Positions 34,279 to 43,521 are shown, counted from the stretch's first letter. The stretch: DNA of 64,000 bases from Hyphomonas sp. (GCA_020638455.1 JACKIK010000001.1:186001-250000), one strand, 5' to 3'. Numbers and translations are program-made. Notes: a model not told the origin generated them from the letters alone.

Positions 34279-36663
34279 ATGTCCGACCTGCAGCACCTGA
34301 AGACCATCGAACAGCGCGCGCTCTGGCTCTCCGCCTGGACGGTCCACAATGCCAATCACCTGCGCCCCAAAGGCGATGGCGACGTGAAAGTCGGCGGCCA
34401 CCAGGCGTCCTGCGCCTCCATGGTCTCGATCATGACGGCGCTGTATTTCCACACGCTGCGGCCCGAGGACCGCGTGGCTGTGAAGCCGCACGCCTCACCG
34501 GTCTTCCACGCCATGCAGTACATCATGGGCAATCAGAGCCTCGAGAAGCTCAAGAACTTCCGCGGCTATGGCGGCGCGCAATCCTATCCGAGCCGCACCA
34601 AGGATGTGGACGATGTCGACTTCTCCACCGGCTCGGTCGGCCTTGGCGTGGCGGAGACGGCTTTTGCCTCGCTCGTCCAGGACTATCTGGAAGCCAAGGA
34701 CTGGGCCGCCACCCGCCCGCTCGGCCGCATGGTCGCGCTGGTCGGCGATGCCGAGCTGGACGAGGGCAATGTCTATGAATGCCTGCAGGAATGCTGGAAG
34801 CATGACCTGCGCAATACGTGGTGGATCATCGACTATAACCGCCAGAGCCTCGACGGCGTGGTGCATGAAGGCCTGTGGGAAAAGATCGAGGCGATCTTCC
34901 GCGCCTTCGGCTGGCGCACCGTGCTGCTGCGCCACGGCGCCCTGCAGCGGGCCGCCTTCGAGGAGCCCGGCGGCGAAGCGCTGAAGGACTGGATCCAGGC
35001 CTGTCCGAATGCGGATTATTCAGCCCTGACCTATCAGGGCGGCGCGGCCTGGCGAAAGCGGCTGATGGACGACCTCGGCGACCAGGGCGACGTCTCCGCC
35101 CTGCTCGCGAAGCGCAGCGACGCGGAACTCGACGCCCTGATGAACAATCTCGGCGGGCAGTGCCTCGAAACCCTGACCGAAGCCTTCGACAGCATCACCG
35201 ACGACCAGCCGACCGTCTTCCTCGCCTACACGATCAAGGGCTGGGGCACGCCTCTGGCGGGCCACAAGGACAATCATGCCGGCCTGATGACGCCCGCCCA
35301 GATGGCGGATTTCCAGGCCCGCATGGGCGTACCGGAAGGCGAGGAATGGGACACGCTCGCCACCGTGGACGACCCGGCCAGCCTGCAGGCATTCCTCGGC
35401 GAGGCGCCGTTCTTTGCCGCCGGCCCGCGCCGCTTCACGGCGCCGAAACTGGAAAGCCCCGGCCCCGTTTTCCTGGATGACCGCGTGCTGTCCACGCAGG
35501 CAGGATTCGGCAAGATTCTCGACGCGCTGGCCAAGGGCGACACCGCGCTGGCCGACCGGATCCTGACAACATCGCCGGACGTGACCGTCTCGACCAATCT
35601 CGGCCCCTGGGTGAACCGTCGCTCCCTGTTCGCCCGCACCGAGATCGAGGATACGTTCCGGGAACAGAAGATCCCGTCCGCGCAGAAATGGCAGTTTTCG
35701 CCCAAGGGCCAGCATATCGAGCTCGGCATTGCCGAGATGAATTTGTTCCTGCTGCTCGGCGCGGCAGGCCTGTCCCATTCCCTGTTCGGCGAGCGCCTCA
35801 TCCCCATCGGCACGGTCTATGATCCGTTCGTGGCCCGTGGCCTCGATGCACTCAACTATGCCTGTTACCAGGATGCGCGCTTTATCATCGCCGGCACGCC
35901 GTCAGGCGTCACGCTCGCCCCGGAGGGCGGGGCGCACCAGTCCATCGGCGCGCAGCTCATCGGCATGAGCCAGGATGGCCTTGTCAGCTTTGAGCCGGCT
36001 TATCTGGACGAGCTTTCCATCATCATGGACTGGAGCTTCGACTACCTCCAGCGCAGCGGCGAGAACGATCCGGACGAGCGCACCTGGCTGCGCGACGAAA
36101 CCGGCGGCTCGGTCTATCTGCGTCTCACCACCCGCCCGCTGGAACAGCTGGGCCTCAAAGCGCGCGACGACGAAAGCTTCCGTCAGGGCGTCGTCGACGG
36201 CGGCTACTGGCTGCGCGAGCCGGGCCCCAACTGCGAAGTCGTGATCGCCTATCAGGGCTGCGTCGCGCCGGAAGCCATCGAGGCGGCCGGGCGCATCGGC
36301 AATGACCGGCGCGACATCGGCGTGCTGGCGATCACATCCGCCGACCGGCTGAATTCCGGCTGGACCGCCGCCCGGCGCGCCCGGGCCCGCGGCCACCGGG
36401 ACGCGACCAGCCAGATCGAACGCCTGATGGCAGATGTGCCGCGCGACGCGACAGTTATCACGGTGACGGACGGCCACCCGGCAACTCTCGCCTGGATCGG
36501 TGCCGTGATGGGCCACCGCACGGCGCCGCTCGGCGTGGAGCACTTCGGCCAGACCGGCACGATCGGCGACCTTTACCGGCATTTCATGATCGATGCGGAC
36601 TCGATCGTCGCGGCGGCGAACTATCTTTCCGCCGGCCGGCGCATCGGGCTCAGCGTGCGCTAG
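34279..36663 (+). CDS. AceE-like thiamine-diphosphate E1 enzyme (transketolase superfamily)
   Basis: This 794-residue single-chain TPP enzyme resembles the homodimeric pyruvate dehydrogenase E1 (AceE) in layout. An N-terminal TPP-binding domain has VKPHASPVFHAMQYI, STGSVGLGVAETAFA and GDAELDEGNVYEC, then IIDYNRQSLDGVV. The GDG start of the classic TPP motif reads GDA. A pyrimidine domain has HIELGIAEMNLFLLLGAAG, with the activating Glu in the family's conserved region, and a C-terminal transketolase-like domain follows. It is about 90 residues shorter than E. coli AceE. No lipoyl E2 or E3 gene is near, so it may act with partners elsewhere or as a ketoacid decarboxylase/transketolase-like enzyme. 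The start at 34279 has only a weak ribosome site. Confidence 0.8.
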   Translation: MSDLQHLKTIEQRALWLSAWTVHNANHLRPKGDGDVKVGGHQASCASMVSIMTALYFHTLRPEDRVAVKPHASPVFHAMQYIMGNQSLEKLKNFRGYGGAQSYPSRTKDVDDVDFSTGSVGLGVAETAFASLVQDYLEAKDWAATRPLGRMVALVGDAELDEGNVYECLQECWKHDLRNTWWIIDYNRQSLDGVVHEGLWEKIEAIFRAFGWRTVLLRHGALQRAAFEEPGGEALKDWIQACPNADYSALTYQGGAAWRKRLMDDLGDQGDVSALLAKRSDAELDALMNNLGGQCLETLTEAFDSITDDQPTVFLAYTIKGWGTPLAGHKDNHAGLMTPAQMADFQARMGVPEGEEWDTLATVDDPASLQAFLGEAPFFAAGPRRFTAPKLESPGPVFLDDRVLSTQAGFGKILDALAKGDTALADRILTTSPDVTVSTNLGPWVNRRSLFARTEIEDTFREQKIPSAQKWQFSPKGQHIELGIAEMNLFLLLGAAGLSHSLFGERLIPIGTVYDPFVARGLDALNYACYQDARFIIAGTPSGVTLAPEGGAHQSIGAQLIGMSQDGLVSFEPAYLDELSIIMDWSFDYLQRSGENDPDERTWLRDETGGSVYLRLTTRPLEQLGLKARDDESFRQGVVDGGYWLREPGPNCEVVIAYQGCVAPEAIEAAGRIGNDRRDIGVLAITSADRLNSGWTAARRARARGHRDATSQIERLMADVPRDATVITVTDGHPATLAWIGAVMGHRTAPLGVEHFGQTGTIGDLYRHFMIDADSIVAAANYLSAGRRIGLSVR

Positions 36664-36669
36664 GTCGGG

Positions 36670-37581
36670 TCAGGCCGCTGTCTTTGCCAGCTCGAAATGC
36701 GAACGCACGGTCGGCTGGGCGTCGGGCGTCATCACCCGCCCTGTCTTGATCAGTTCGATCATATGTCCGAGCACGGACATGGCGGCCGCCGGATGCAGGC
36801 GCTTGTCCACGTCCTTGTACATGTCCTTCACCATTTCCGGGATCGACGTCTCGCCCTCGGAGAGGTGATACAGGATCGCCCGCTCGCGCTCGCGCCGGTG
36901 CTCGGCATATTCGGTGATGAAGTGATTGACGAAATCCCTACCCTTCACCGGATCGCCATGCGTCGGGTAGAGCGCATCGAAATTCATGACACGGACTTTT
37001 TCGAGGCTCCGCATATAGTCGCCCATATCGCCGTCCGGCGGGGCCACAACCGTCGTCGACCAGCCCATGATATGGTCGCCCGAGAAGCAGATGTTCTCCT
37101 CGCGCAGGCCGAAGCTCAGGTGGTTGCAGGTATGTCCCGGCGTCTCGATCACGTCGATCGTCCATCCGGGCCCGGAGATGACGTCCCCGTCGCCCACTTT
37201 CACATCCGGCATGAAGCCGAGATCGTCGGCGCTGCCGAGTTCACCCTTGGCAGTCGGCACGCCGCAATTCTTCGCATAGGTCTTGCAGCCGGCCCATTCG
37301 GCCATCGGCTGCGCCAGCGGGGAATGGTCCGAGTGACCATGACTGACCAGCACGTGCGTGACCGTCTCGCCTTCCAGCGCTTTCTTCAGCGCCTCGAAAT
37401 GCGCTTCGTCCACCGGGCCGGGATCGAGCACGGCGACCTCACCATGCCCGACAATGTAGACGCCCGTGCCGACATAGGTGAACGGGCCGGGATTGTTCGC
37501 GATCACGCGGCGGATCAGCGGCGTCATCTGCTGGACCACGCCGTATTCGAACTCGATTTCCTTGATGTAGGGAATTGCCAT
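36670..37581 (-). CDS. MBL-fold metallohydrolase (LACTB2-like)
   Basis: This 303-residue metallo-beta-lactamase-fold enzyme has VLVSHGHSDHSPLA as the HxHxDH zinc site, followed by HTCNHLSF and FSGDHIMGWS, which supply the remaining His and Asp ligands, and LYPTHGDP. The arrangement and the C-terminal winged-helix-like tail (REREILYHLSEGETSIPEMV-type region) resemble the LACTB2/glyoxalase-II-like RNA or thioester hydrolase group. It lies on the minus strand, last of three genes (38685, 37615, 36670) that may form a loose operon. It starts 33 bases after the ATP-grasp-like gene. The substrate is unknown. Confidence 0.85.
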   Translation of the reverse strand: MAIPYIKEIEFEYGVVQQMTPLIRRVIANNPGPFTYVGTGVYIVGHGEVAVLDPGPVDEAHFEALKKALEGETVTHVLVSHGHSDHSPLAQPMAEWAGCKTYAKNCGVPTAKGELGSADDLGFMPDVKVGDGDVISGPGWTIDVIETPGHTCNHLSFGLREENICFSGDHIMGWSTTVVAPPDGDMGDYMRSLEKVRVMNFDALYPTHGDPVKGRDFVNHFITEYAEHRRERERAILYHLSEGETSIPEMVKDMYKDVDKRLHPAAAMSVLGHMIELIKTGRVMTPDAQPTVRSHFELAKTAA

Positions 37582-37614
37582 TTGCAGTCTCTTGAAATTC
37601 AGCCTGCAGACGGT

Positions 37615-38553
37615 TCAGCGTCGCTTCGGTGCGAACCGTGTACCGAAAGCCTGCGCCATCCGGCGCGTGGCTCTCAGCTTCTTGCTGAGCCTCAGGGCAA
37701 CTGGCGGGCCCATGTCAGTCTTGTTCGCATCGACGATGTAAAGCCGTCCGCTATTGCGGTCACGTAGACAGTCGATGCCACCCCAGTCCAGACACATTTC
37801 CTTCGCGAAGCGCTCAATCACGGCAATTTCATCGGCCGTGTAGCAGTTGCGAGGCTCATCCAGAATGACCTGCACATTCTCGTTCATGAAGCGGCGTTCG
37901 AGCGGGCGACGCTTGCGGAAGGCAACCACCGGCGAACCGTTGACGAGGCAGCAGCGAAGGTCCTCCACGAGGCCGCCTTCGATCTCATTATCGACCAGCA
38001 CCTGGTAGGTCTTGCCGGGCACCGGCGCGTCGAGCGGGCCCTCTAGGACACGACCATCATGCGCAGCGTTGAGTTCGGACTTCTCGACCATCCGCCCCGT
38101 ATAGGTCGTCGGGTCGACGGACAGGGCATAGCCGGCCGCCTTTTCGAAAGCAGCAGCCACTTTCGATTTCGACACGTCGTGGCAGTCGAAATTCACGAGC
38201 CGCGCGCCGGGCTTGACCGCCGGCTGGACATTGTTGGTCTCGGTCGAATCGTCGAACTGCATGACGATGTCGGCCCTGGAGACATCGTCGATCAGTTTCG
38301 CGCCGGACACGTGCATCACCGGCCAGATGAAATACCATGGCCGCGGCTTGTCGGGATAGAAGGCGATGGTGGGCCGTTTATGGCCTTCAATGCGGCGCCA
38401 GATGCGCCAGGACTGGGTGGCGAAATAGAAGGCAAACCAGGCGAACACATCGTTCAGAAGGGCGCCGGTCAGCGGAATGCGGGCACCGGTCTTCTTCACC
38501 AGCATTGCGCCGTCGTCATATTTGAAATCGGTCAGCCACAACCGGTCTGTCAT
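37615..38553 (-). CDS. Uncharacterised protein with ATP-grasp-like C-terminal half
   Basis: This 312-residue protein of unknown function shows an aromatic patch near the N-terminus (NDVFAWFAFYFATQSWRIW). The C-terminal segment carries LDWGGIDCLRDRNSGRLYIV and DANKTDMGPP, which looks like the metal-binding end of an ATP-grasp fold (Asp on one strand, Asp/Asn on the next). A middle region reads KTYQVLVDNEIEGGLVEDLR. There is no signal peptide. Such genes often occur next to glycan or peptide-modification loci, and its nearest neighbours are an MBL hydrolase downstream and a phosphatase-like gene upstream. The fold is suggested only by the C-terminal motif, and I do not recognise the family. Confidence 0.6.
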   Translation of the reverse strand: MTDRLWLTDFKYDDGAMLVKKTGARIPLTGALLNDVFAWFAFYFATQSWRIWRRIEGHKRPTIAFYPDKPRPWYFIWPVMHVSGAKLIDDVSRADIVMQFDDSTETNNVQPAVKPGARLVNFDCHDVSKSKVAAAFEKAAGYALSVDPTTYTGRMVEKSELNAAHDGRVLEGPLDAPVPGKTYQVLVDNEIEGGLVEDLRCCLVNGSPVVAFRKRRPLERRFMNENVQVILDEPRNCYTADEIAVIERFAKEMCLDWGGIDCLRDRNSGRLYIVDANKTDMGPPVALRLSKKLRATRRMAQAFGTRFAPKRR

Positions 38554-38684
38554 TCGGAATTCTCCTGAACGGCGAACAGCACTTCAGCGCGGCCCACGGC
38601 GAATTAACTGCCTCGCACGTCGCCCGCTCACTGGCAACACACATAATGCGGCGCAGATGTGTTGCAGCCCATACGCATCAGCCC

Positions 38685-39095
38685 TTACAGCAGGTGATGA
38701 ATCTTCGACAGGTCATAGCCTGCGTCTGCTGCAGCATCTACGATTTCGTCGGCAGCGCCCTGTCCGGCATGCGTCAGCGCCCAGGCCGTGATGCAGCGTG
38801 TCCCTGTGCGGCAATAGGCCAGTACGGGCTGCGGGGCGCCGTTCAGGATTTCCTGCATCTGGTGGACGATTTCAGGCGTCGGTGCTCCCGAAAATGGCAG
38901 CGCCACAAAGGTCAGGCCCAGGGACTCGGCTTTCGCGCGAATCGCACTGACGGTGGGCTGCAGCGGACCGCCCTCCCCATCCGGCCGGTTGGCAATGATG
39001 GTCTTGAAGCCTGCCGCCGCGATCTGCTCGACGTCCTGTTCGTTGATCTGCGGGGCAACCGCGAAGGCGTCGGTGACGCGGCGGATGTCGGCCAT
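38685..39095 (-). CDS. TIGR01244/DUF442 phosphatase-like protein
   Basis: This 136-residue protein matches the beta-lactamase-hydrolase-like / TIGR01244 family. It starts MADIRRVTDAFAVAPQINEQDVEQI and has FKTIIANRPDGEGGPLQPTV. The active-site loop YCRTGTR places a Cys four residues before an Arg, as in rhodanese- and phosphatase-like DUF442 domains. This domain is often fused to, or adjacent to, MBL-fold persulfide dioxygenases in sulfide metabolism. Here an MBL gene lies two genes downstream on the same strand. It is complete and its start is the ATG at 39095. The catalytic role (sulfurtransferase or phosphatase) is unproven. Confidence 0.85.
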   Translation of the reverse strand: MADIRRVTDAFAVAPQINEQDVEQIAAAGFKTIIANRPDGEGGPLQPTVSAIRAKAESLGLTFVALPFSGAPTPEIVHQMQEILNGAPQPVLAYCRTGTRCITAWALTHAGQGAADEIVDAAADAGYDLSKIHHLL

Positions 39096-39224
39096 GCTGG
39101 GATTCCTGTGTGTTGAGACGGTCTTGATCGGTTCCGATACCTAGCTAGAGAAGGAAGGGCATCCTGCCAAGCACTGGCGGCATGCAAACGTGCTGGCGCT
39201 GCAACAACGACGGAACATTTCGCT

Positions 39225-40196
39225 TTGTCCACCCTGCAGAGAGCCTTCAGCCGCATTCCCTGGGCCTACACGTTTCGCCGCCTGCTGATCGCCATTCCCA
39301 CCATGCTCGCCATCATCACCATGGCCTTCATGATGATGCGCGCGGCGCCGGGCGGACCGTTTGACAGCGACCGCAAGCTGCCCGCCGCCACCGAGCGGGC
39401 GATCGAGGCCAAGTTCGGTTTCGACAAGCCCATCTACGAACAGTATTTCGACTATGTCGGCGGGATCCTGCATGGCGATTTCGGCCCGTCCTACAAGACG
39501 CTCGGCAAGAGCGTGAACGACCTGATCGCCGACGGCCTTCCGATTTCGCTGACAGTCGGCACACTGGCCATGCTGCTCGGCATAACGGGCGGCACGCTGC
39601 TGGGCGTTTTTGCGGGGCTGAAGCAGAATTCCCCCGCCGACTATGGCGTAATGGGCCTTGCCATGTTCGGCATCTCGATCCCGACCTTTGTCACCGGTCC
39701 GATCCTGATCCTGATCTTCTCGCTGGGGCTCGGCATCTTCGCGGTCGGCGGCCTCGGCATCTATCCCAATATCGGCATGAGCCCCTACAACATGACCCTT
39801 CCGGTCATCACGCTCGCCCTGCCGCAGATCGCCATTATCTCGCGCCTGATGCGTGCCTCGATCATCGAGACGATGCGCTCCAACCATATCCGCACGGCGC
39901 GGTCGAAAGGCCTGTCCGAGCGCCAGGTGATCATGCGCCACGCTTTGCCGGCGGCGCTGCTGCCGCTCGTTTCCTATGCCGGCCCGGCGATGGCGCGGGT
40001 GATGACCGGTTCCGTCGTGATCGAGAAAGTCTTCGGCCTGCCCGGCCTCGGCTCCTATTTCGTGACCGGCGCGCTCAACCGTGACTACACGCTCGTGATG
40101 GGGGCGATCATCGTCTATGCGGCGCTGATCGTGGTGCTCAATCTCGTCGCGGACATTCTTTACGCCGTGCTCGATCCGAAAGTGAAGTACGACTGA
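39225..40196 (+). CDS. Oligopeptide/dipeptide ABC transporter permease (OppB-like)
   Basis: This 323-residue inner-membrane permease has six membrane segments, beginning RRLLIAIPTMLAIITMAFMM, and PGGPFDSDRKLPAATE with the typical OppB start. The cytoplasmic EAA-type loop RTARSKGLSERQVIMRHALP contacts the ATPase. The start is TTG at 39225. There is no better ATG upstream, and the first in-frame ATG would remove the first membrane segment. It overlaps the next gene in a TGATG junction. The periplasmic binding protein and ATPase genes (oppA, D, F) are not in the window, so they are either elsewhere or shared with another system. Confidence 0.88.
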   Translation: MSTLQRAFSRIPWAYTFRRLLIAIPTMLAIITMAFMMMRAAPGGPFDSDRKLPAATERAIEAKFGFDKPIYEQYFDYVGGILHGDFGPSYKTLGKSVNDLIADGLPISLTVGTLAMLLGITGGTLLGVFAGLKQNSPADYGVMGLAMFGISIPTFVTGPILILIFSLGLGIFAVGGLGIYPNIGMSPYNMTLPVITLALPQIAIISRLMRASIIETMRSNHIRTARSKGLSERQVIMRHALPAALLPLVSYAGPAMARVMTGSVVIEKVFGLPGLGSYFVTGALNRDYTLVMGAIIVYAALIVVLNLVADILYAVLDPKVKYD

Positions 40197-41107
40197 TGGG
40201 CGGGACCGGACAAATGCTCGATCCGACCGGCCGCGTGGAAGCGGTCAACCAGGCCATCACCGGCGGACGCTCGCTGTGGGACGATGCCCGCGCGCGCCTG
40301 TTCCGCAACCGGGCGGCCGTGATTTCCATGTGGGTGCTGGGCTTCCTCGTGCTGGCCGCGATCTTCGGCCCGATGCTTTGGGTGCACGACTATCGCACCA
40401 TATCGGACCTCCGCACCATCGCGCCGACCTTCAAGGACTGGCACATCCTCGGCACCGACCTGCAGGGCCGCGACCTGTTCGCCCGCCTGATGATCGGCCT
40501 CCGGATCTCGCTGATGGTCGGCATCGTCGCAACGGCGGTCAGCCTGGTCATCGGCGTCAGCTGGGGCGCCACGGCCGGCTATCTCGGCGGGCGGGTCGAC
40601 AATTTCATGATGCGGATCGTGGACGTGCTCTACGCCCTGCCCTTCATCTTCTTCGTCATCCTGCTGCTGACGGTGTTCGAGCGGAACATCATCCTGATCT
40701 TCGCTGCGATCGGCGCGATCGAATGGCTGACCATGGCGCGGATCGTGCGTGGCCAGACCCTCGCCATCAAGGGCAAGGAATTTATCGAGGCCGCCCGCGC
40801 CGCCGGCGTACCGCGCCGGGACATCATCATCCGCCATATCCTGCCGAATGTGATAGGGCCGGTTGCCGTTTACGTGACCCTGACCATTCCGGTCGTGATC
40901 CTCGCCGAAAGTTTCCTGTCCTTCCTCGGCCTCGGCGTGAACGAACCGCTGACCTCGCTCGGCGTGCTGATCTCGGATGGCGCGAGCCGGATGGAGGAGA
41001 AGCCGTGGATGCTGCTCGCCCCGGCCGGGACGATGGCGGTGACCTTGCTCTGCCTCAACTTCATCGGTGACGGCCTGCGCGACGCGCTCGACCCGAAGGA
41101 CCGCTAG
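40196..41107 (+). CDS. Oligopeptide/dipeptide ABC transporter permease (OppC-like)
   Basis: This 303-residue partner permease has an N-terminal cytoplasmic stretch and six membrane segments (VISMWVLGFLVLAAIFGPM, ISLMVGIVATAVSLVIGVSW and so on). WHILGTDLQGRDLFARLM is the well-known OppC/DppC motif, and the EAA loop is EAARAAGVPRRDIIIRHILP. The C-terminus FIGDGLRDALDPKDR is typical. It is coupled to the preceding permease by a one-base TGATG overlap. Its stop TAG shares the tetranucleotide CTAG at 41104-41107 with the stop of the convergent kinase gene, so the two genes overlap at their ends by four bases. Confidence 0.9.
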   Translation: MGGTGQMLDPTGRVEAVNQAITGGRSLWDDARARLFRNRAAVISMWVLGFLVLAAIFGPMLWVHDYRTISDLRTIAPTFKDWHILGTDLQGRDLFARLMIGLRISLMVGIVATAVSLVIGVSWGATAGYLGGRVDNFMMRIVDVLYALPFIFFVILLLTVFERNIILIFAAIGAIEWLTMARIVRGQTLAIKGKEFIEAARAAGVPRRDIIIRHILPNVIGPVAVYVTLTIPVVILAESFLSFLGLGVNEPLTSLGVLISDGASRMEEKPWMLLAPAGTMAVTLLCLNFIGDGLRDALDPKDR

Positions 41108-42603
41108 TCCAGCACTGCCAGCGCATTGTCAATTGTCTCGTCCACCGTGCCGGAGGCATCGACGCGTTGCCAGCCGGCGCCAAGTTCTGCCGGATCCTCC
41201 TGAGCCTTCGCAACTTCGGCGTCCGCGTCGGAGGCATCGCCCTTACGGGCAGCGATGCGGGCGAGGCGAACATCGAGTGGCGCGTCCAGCCAGATGCCGA
41301 TCACCTGCCCGCCCGCCTGCGCAGACGCCTCCAACCGCATGATCGCGGACTGGAACGTCGCGTCGAGAACCGTGCTGATGCCAGAGGCCAGAGCCTCCCG
41401 GCTGTGGGTGAACATGATTTCGTAAACGCTTGCGCGCGCTGCGGAGGAATAGAGGCCGGGCACGCCGGCCGGGGCTTCCGGCGCCTGGCCGAGGGCCAGC
41501 TTGCGCAGCACGTCCGTGCGCAGCAGACGGGCCCCTGCAGGCCCCGGAAGGCGCGCGGCAATCGCCCTTGCGATGGTTGTCTTGCCGACACCCGACAGGC
41601 CACCGACGCAGACAGCCCTTGGCCGGGCGGGTGCCAACAGTTTCAGGGCCAGCGCGCGATAGACGGCGGCGTCTTCGAGCTTGCCTTCCTCGATGCCGAC
41701 GGCGAAGCGCACGGCGGCGCGGAGGGCCATGAAGAAGGGCAGCACGCGGAAGGCCGTTTCCTCTTCTCCGGACGTGTCCCAGTAGCGGTTCATCAGGCGG
41801 TTCGCTTCGGGAAGGTGGCCGATGCGGACAAGGTCCATCAGCAGGAAGGCAAGGTCGTACAGGCGGTCCTTGGTCGCCATGTGCGCGTCGAATTCCATCG
41901 CGTCGAAGGGCGTCGGGCGGCCTTCGAACAGGCAGATATTGCGGAGGTGCAGGTCGCTGTGGGCGCGGTGGACCTTGCCGGCGCGCCGGCGGGCCTCGAT
42001 CAGCGGATCGATATGCGCGAGTTCGGCATCGAGCCTGTCGAACACCGCCGGGTCGCCGGGTTCGAGGTCCAGCTGGTGGGCGCCATGGTCTTCGGTGGCG
42101 TGAAGCTCGTGGATAATGCCGCGATAGTCCGCCACGTGCCCGGCAGTGAGGACGGGCTTCGCCGCAGCGTGGGCGGCGGCAATCACATCCGCTGTCTGGT
42201 CGATCAGCTGCGGCGTCAGGCGCCCGGCGCGGGCGAGTTCGTCGAACTGGTCCTCCTGCGCAAAGCGTCTCATGACAACGACCCAGTCGAGCGGCTGGCC
42301 CGGACCGCCGATTCGGTAGAGGCCGTCTCCGATCGCCACGATCGGCTCGGCGCCGAGATACATGGCCGGGGCGAGCGGGCGGTTGGCGTCCAGCTCGGCA
42401 AGGCAGGCCTTGTGGCGGAGCTCCACGGTAGTGAAGTCCAGGAAGGGCAGCTGCACGGAGCGCTTCAGCTTGTAGACCCGGTCGGCGGTGAGGAAGACGT
42501 GGCTGATATGCGTATCGATGCGCGGGGCAGCGAGGACAATGCCCTCGACCCGGCCCTCTTCGAAGGCGGCGATCAGGTCTGACTGGGACCCTGGCGGCTC
42601 CAC
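41104..42603 (-). CDS. Kinase-like / P-loop ATPase fusion (COG2187-type)
   Basis: This 499-residue protein has an N-terminal aminoglycoside phosphotransferase-like fold and a C-terminal AAA/gluconate-kinase-like P-loop domain. The N-terminal half has RVYKLKRSVQLPFLDF (the ATP-anchoring Lys region) and VHRAHSDLHLRNICLFEGR, then DAMEFDAHMATKDRLYDLA, which are the catalytic and metal-binding loops. The C-terminal half has VGGLSGVGKTTIARAIAARL (P-loop) and LLRTDVLRKLALG. The domain order matches the widespread COG2187 proteins of unknown substrate. It converges with oppC at a shared CTAG stop and is followed upstream by the DUF1499 gene on the same strand. Confidence 0.85.
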   Translation of the reverse strand: MEPPGSQSDLIAAFEEGRVEGIVLAAPRIDTHISHVFLTADRVYKLKRSVQLPFLDFTTVELRHKACLAELDANRPLAPAMYLGAEPIVAIGDGLYRIGGPGQPLDWVVVMRRFAQEDQFDELARAGRLTPQLIDQTADVIAAAHAAAKPVLTAGHVADYRGIIHELHATEDHGAHQLDLEPGDPAVFDRLDAELAHIDPLIEARRRAGKVHRAHSDLHLRNICLFEGRPTPFDAMEFDAHMATKDRLYDLAFLLMDLVRIGHLPEANRLMNRYWDTSGEEETAFRVLPFFMALRAAVRFAVGIEEGKLEDAAVYRALALKLLAPARPRAVCVGGLSGVGKTTIARAIAARLPGPAGARLLRTDVLRKLALGQAPEAPAGVPGLYSSAARASVYEIMFTHSREALASGISTVLDATFQSAIMRLEASAQAGGQVIGIWLDAPLDVRLARIAARKGDASDADAEVAKAQEDPAELGAGWQRVDASGTVDETIDNALAVLD

Positions 42604-42642
42604 GCGGTCGTCACCTCCTCCTCCGGCGTAACGGGAACCAGT

Positions 42643-43521
42643 CTAGCGCAGGCGGGTCTCGATATCATCCAGCAGCATATTGACGCGCTTGGCATTGGCG
42701 CCGAGGTCGGACAGGCCGACGCGGCTGACCGAGCGGGCGTCAATGCGCGCGCCGTCGGCGCCATCGGGCAGCACACGGATCATCACGTCATCCTTGAACT
42801 CAAACCAGAAGGTCGTGTCGGTTGCCTCGATATGGCCGTTCTGCGGGTCGGCGGTGACGACTTTCCAGCCTTTTGCCTCGACCGTGTCGAGTGCGGCCTG
42901 ATAGGCCATGTCGAACGAGACCGAAGGCAGCACCAGAGTCTCGATCTTCGGATAGGGTGCGGAGACTTCCTTGCGCTGGCGGTCCGGGTCGAATTCGGCT
43001 TCTTCCTGCACTTCGGAGACGAGGCGGCCGCCGGTGCCCGGCCAGCGGGCATTGGCATTGTCGGGGATCACGGGCGCTTCCTCGATCTTGTTGTAGCCGC
43101 CGGTGGAATCGCGGGCAGCGAGAAGCGCGGCGCTCGGCATGATCGGGTTGGTCCAGTCGGTCTGGATGTCGTGCAGCGGCGGCAGGCGCTCGGCATTGGC
43201 CTTGGCGGCGATCAGCCGGCCCATGGACAGGCCGGAAATCAGCAGCGCGCCGAGGGCCAGCATGAAGGGCCGTTTGCGGGGTGCGGCGACCAGCGAAAGG
43301 ATGATCGCCAGCACCGACAGGCCGAGGGCGCCCTGAACGATCTTCGGGCCCCAGCCCATGGTCAGCTTGATGAAGCCGACTTTCCAGTCCCACAGGCCAA
43401 GCTTGGTGCCGCCGGCGGCGATGAAGAACCAGAGCACGCCGAAGACGGCCACGGCGAGGGCGAGGCCGGCGAACTTCCCGCGCCAGCCGCCATTCTGGTC
43501 GGAACTTGTTGAATCGGCCAT
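42643..43521 (-). CDS. DUF1499 membrane protein
   Basis: This 292-residue protein has three N-terminal membrane segments (LALAVAVFGVLWFFIAA, KIVQGALGLSVLAIILSLVA and PFMLALGALLISGLSMG) and a C-terminal soluble domain from about residue 150. The domain shows the DUF1499 pattern, SFDMAYQAALDTVEAKGWKV followed by HIEATDTTFWFEFKDDVMIR and RIDARSVSRVGLSDLGANAK. DUF1499 proteins are common in alphaproteobacteria and have no known function. It lies 39 bases from the next minus-strand gene and may share its transcript. Topology suggests the DUF1499 domain is cytoplasmic or periplasmic depending on segment number, and I cannot tell which. Confidence 0.85.
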   Translation of the reverse strand: MADSTSSDQNGGWRGKFAGLALAVAVFGVLWFFIAAGGTKLGLWDWKVGFIKLTMGWGPKIVQGALGLSVLAIILSLVAAPRKRPFMLALGALLISGLSMGRLIAAKANAERLPPLHDIQTDWTNPIMPSAALLAARDSTGGYNKIEEAPVIPDNANARWPGTGGRLVSEVQEEAEFDPDRQRKEVSAPYPKIETLVLPSVSFDMAYQAALDTVEAKGWKVVTADPQNGHIEATDTTFWFEFKDDVMIRVLPDGADGARIDARSVSRVGLSDLGANAKRVNMLLDDIETRLR

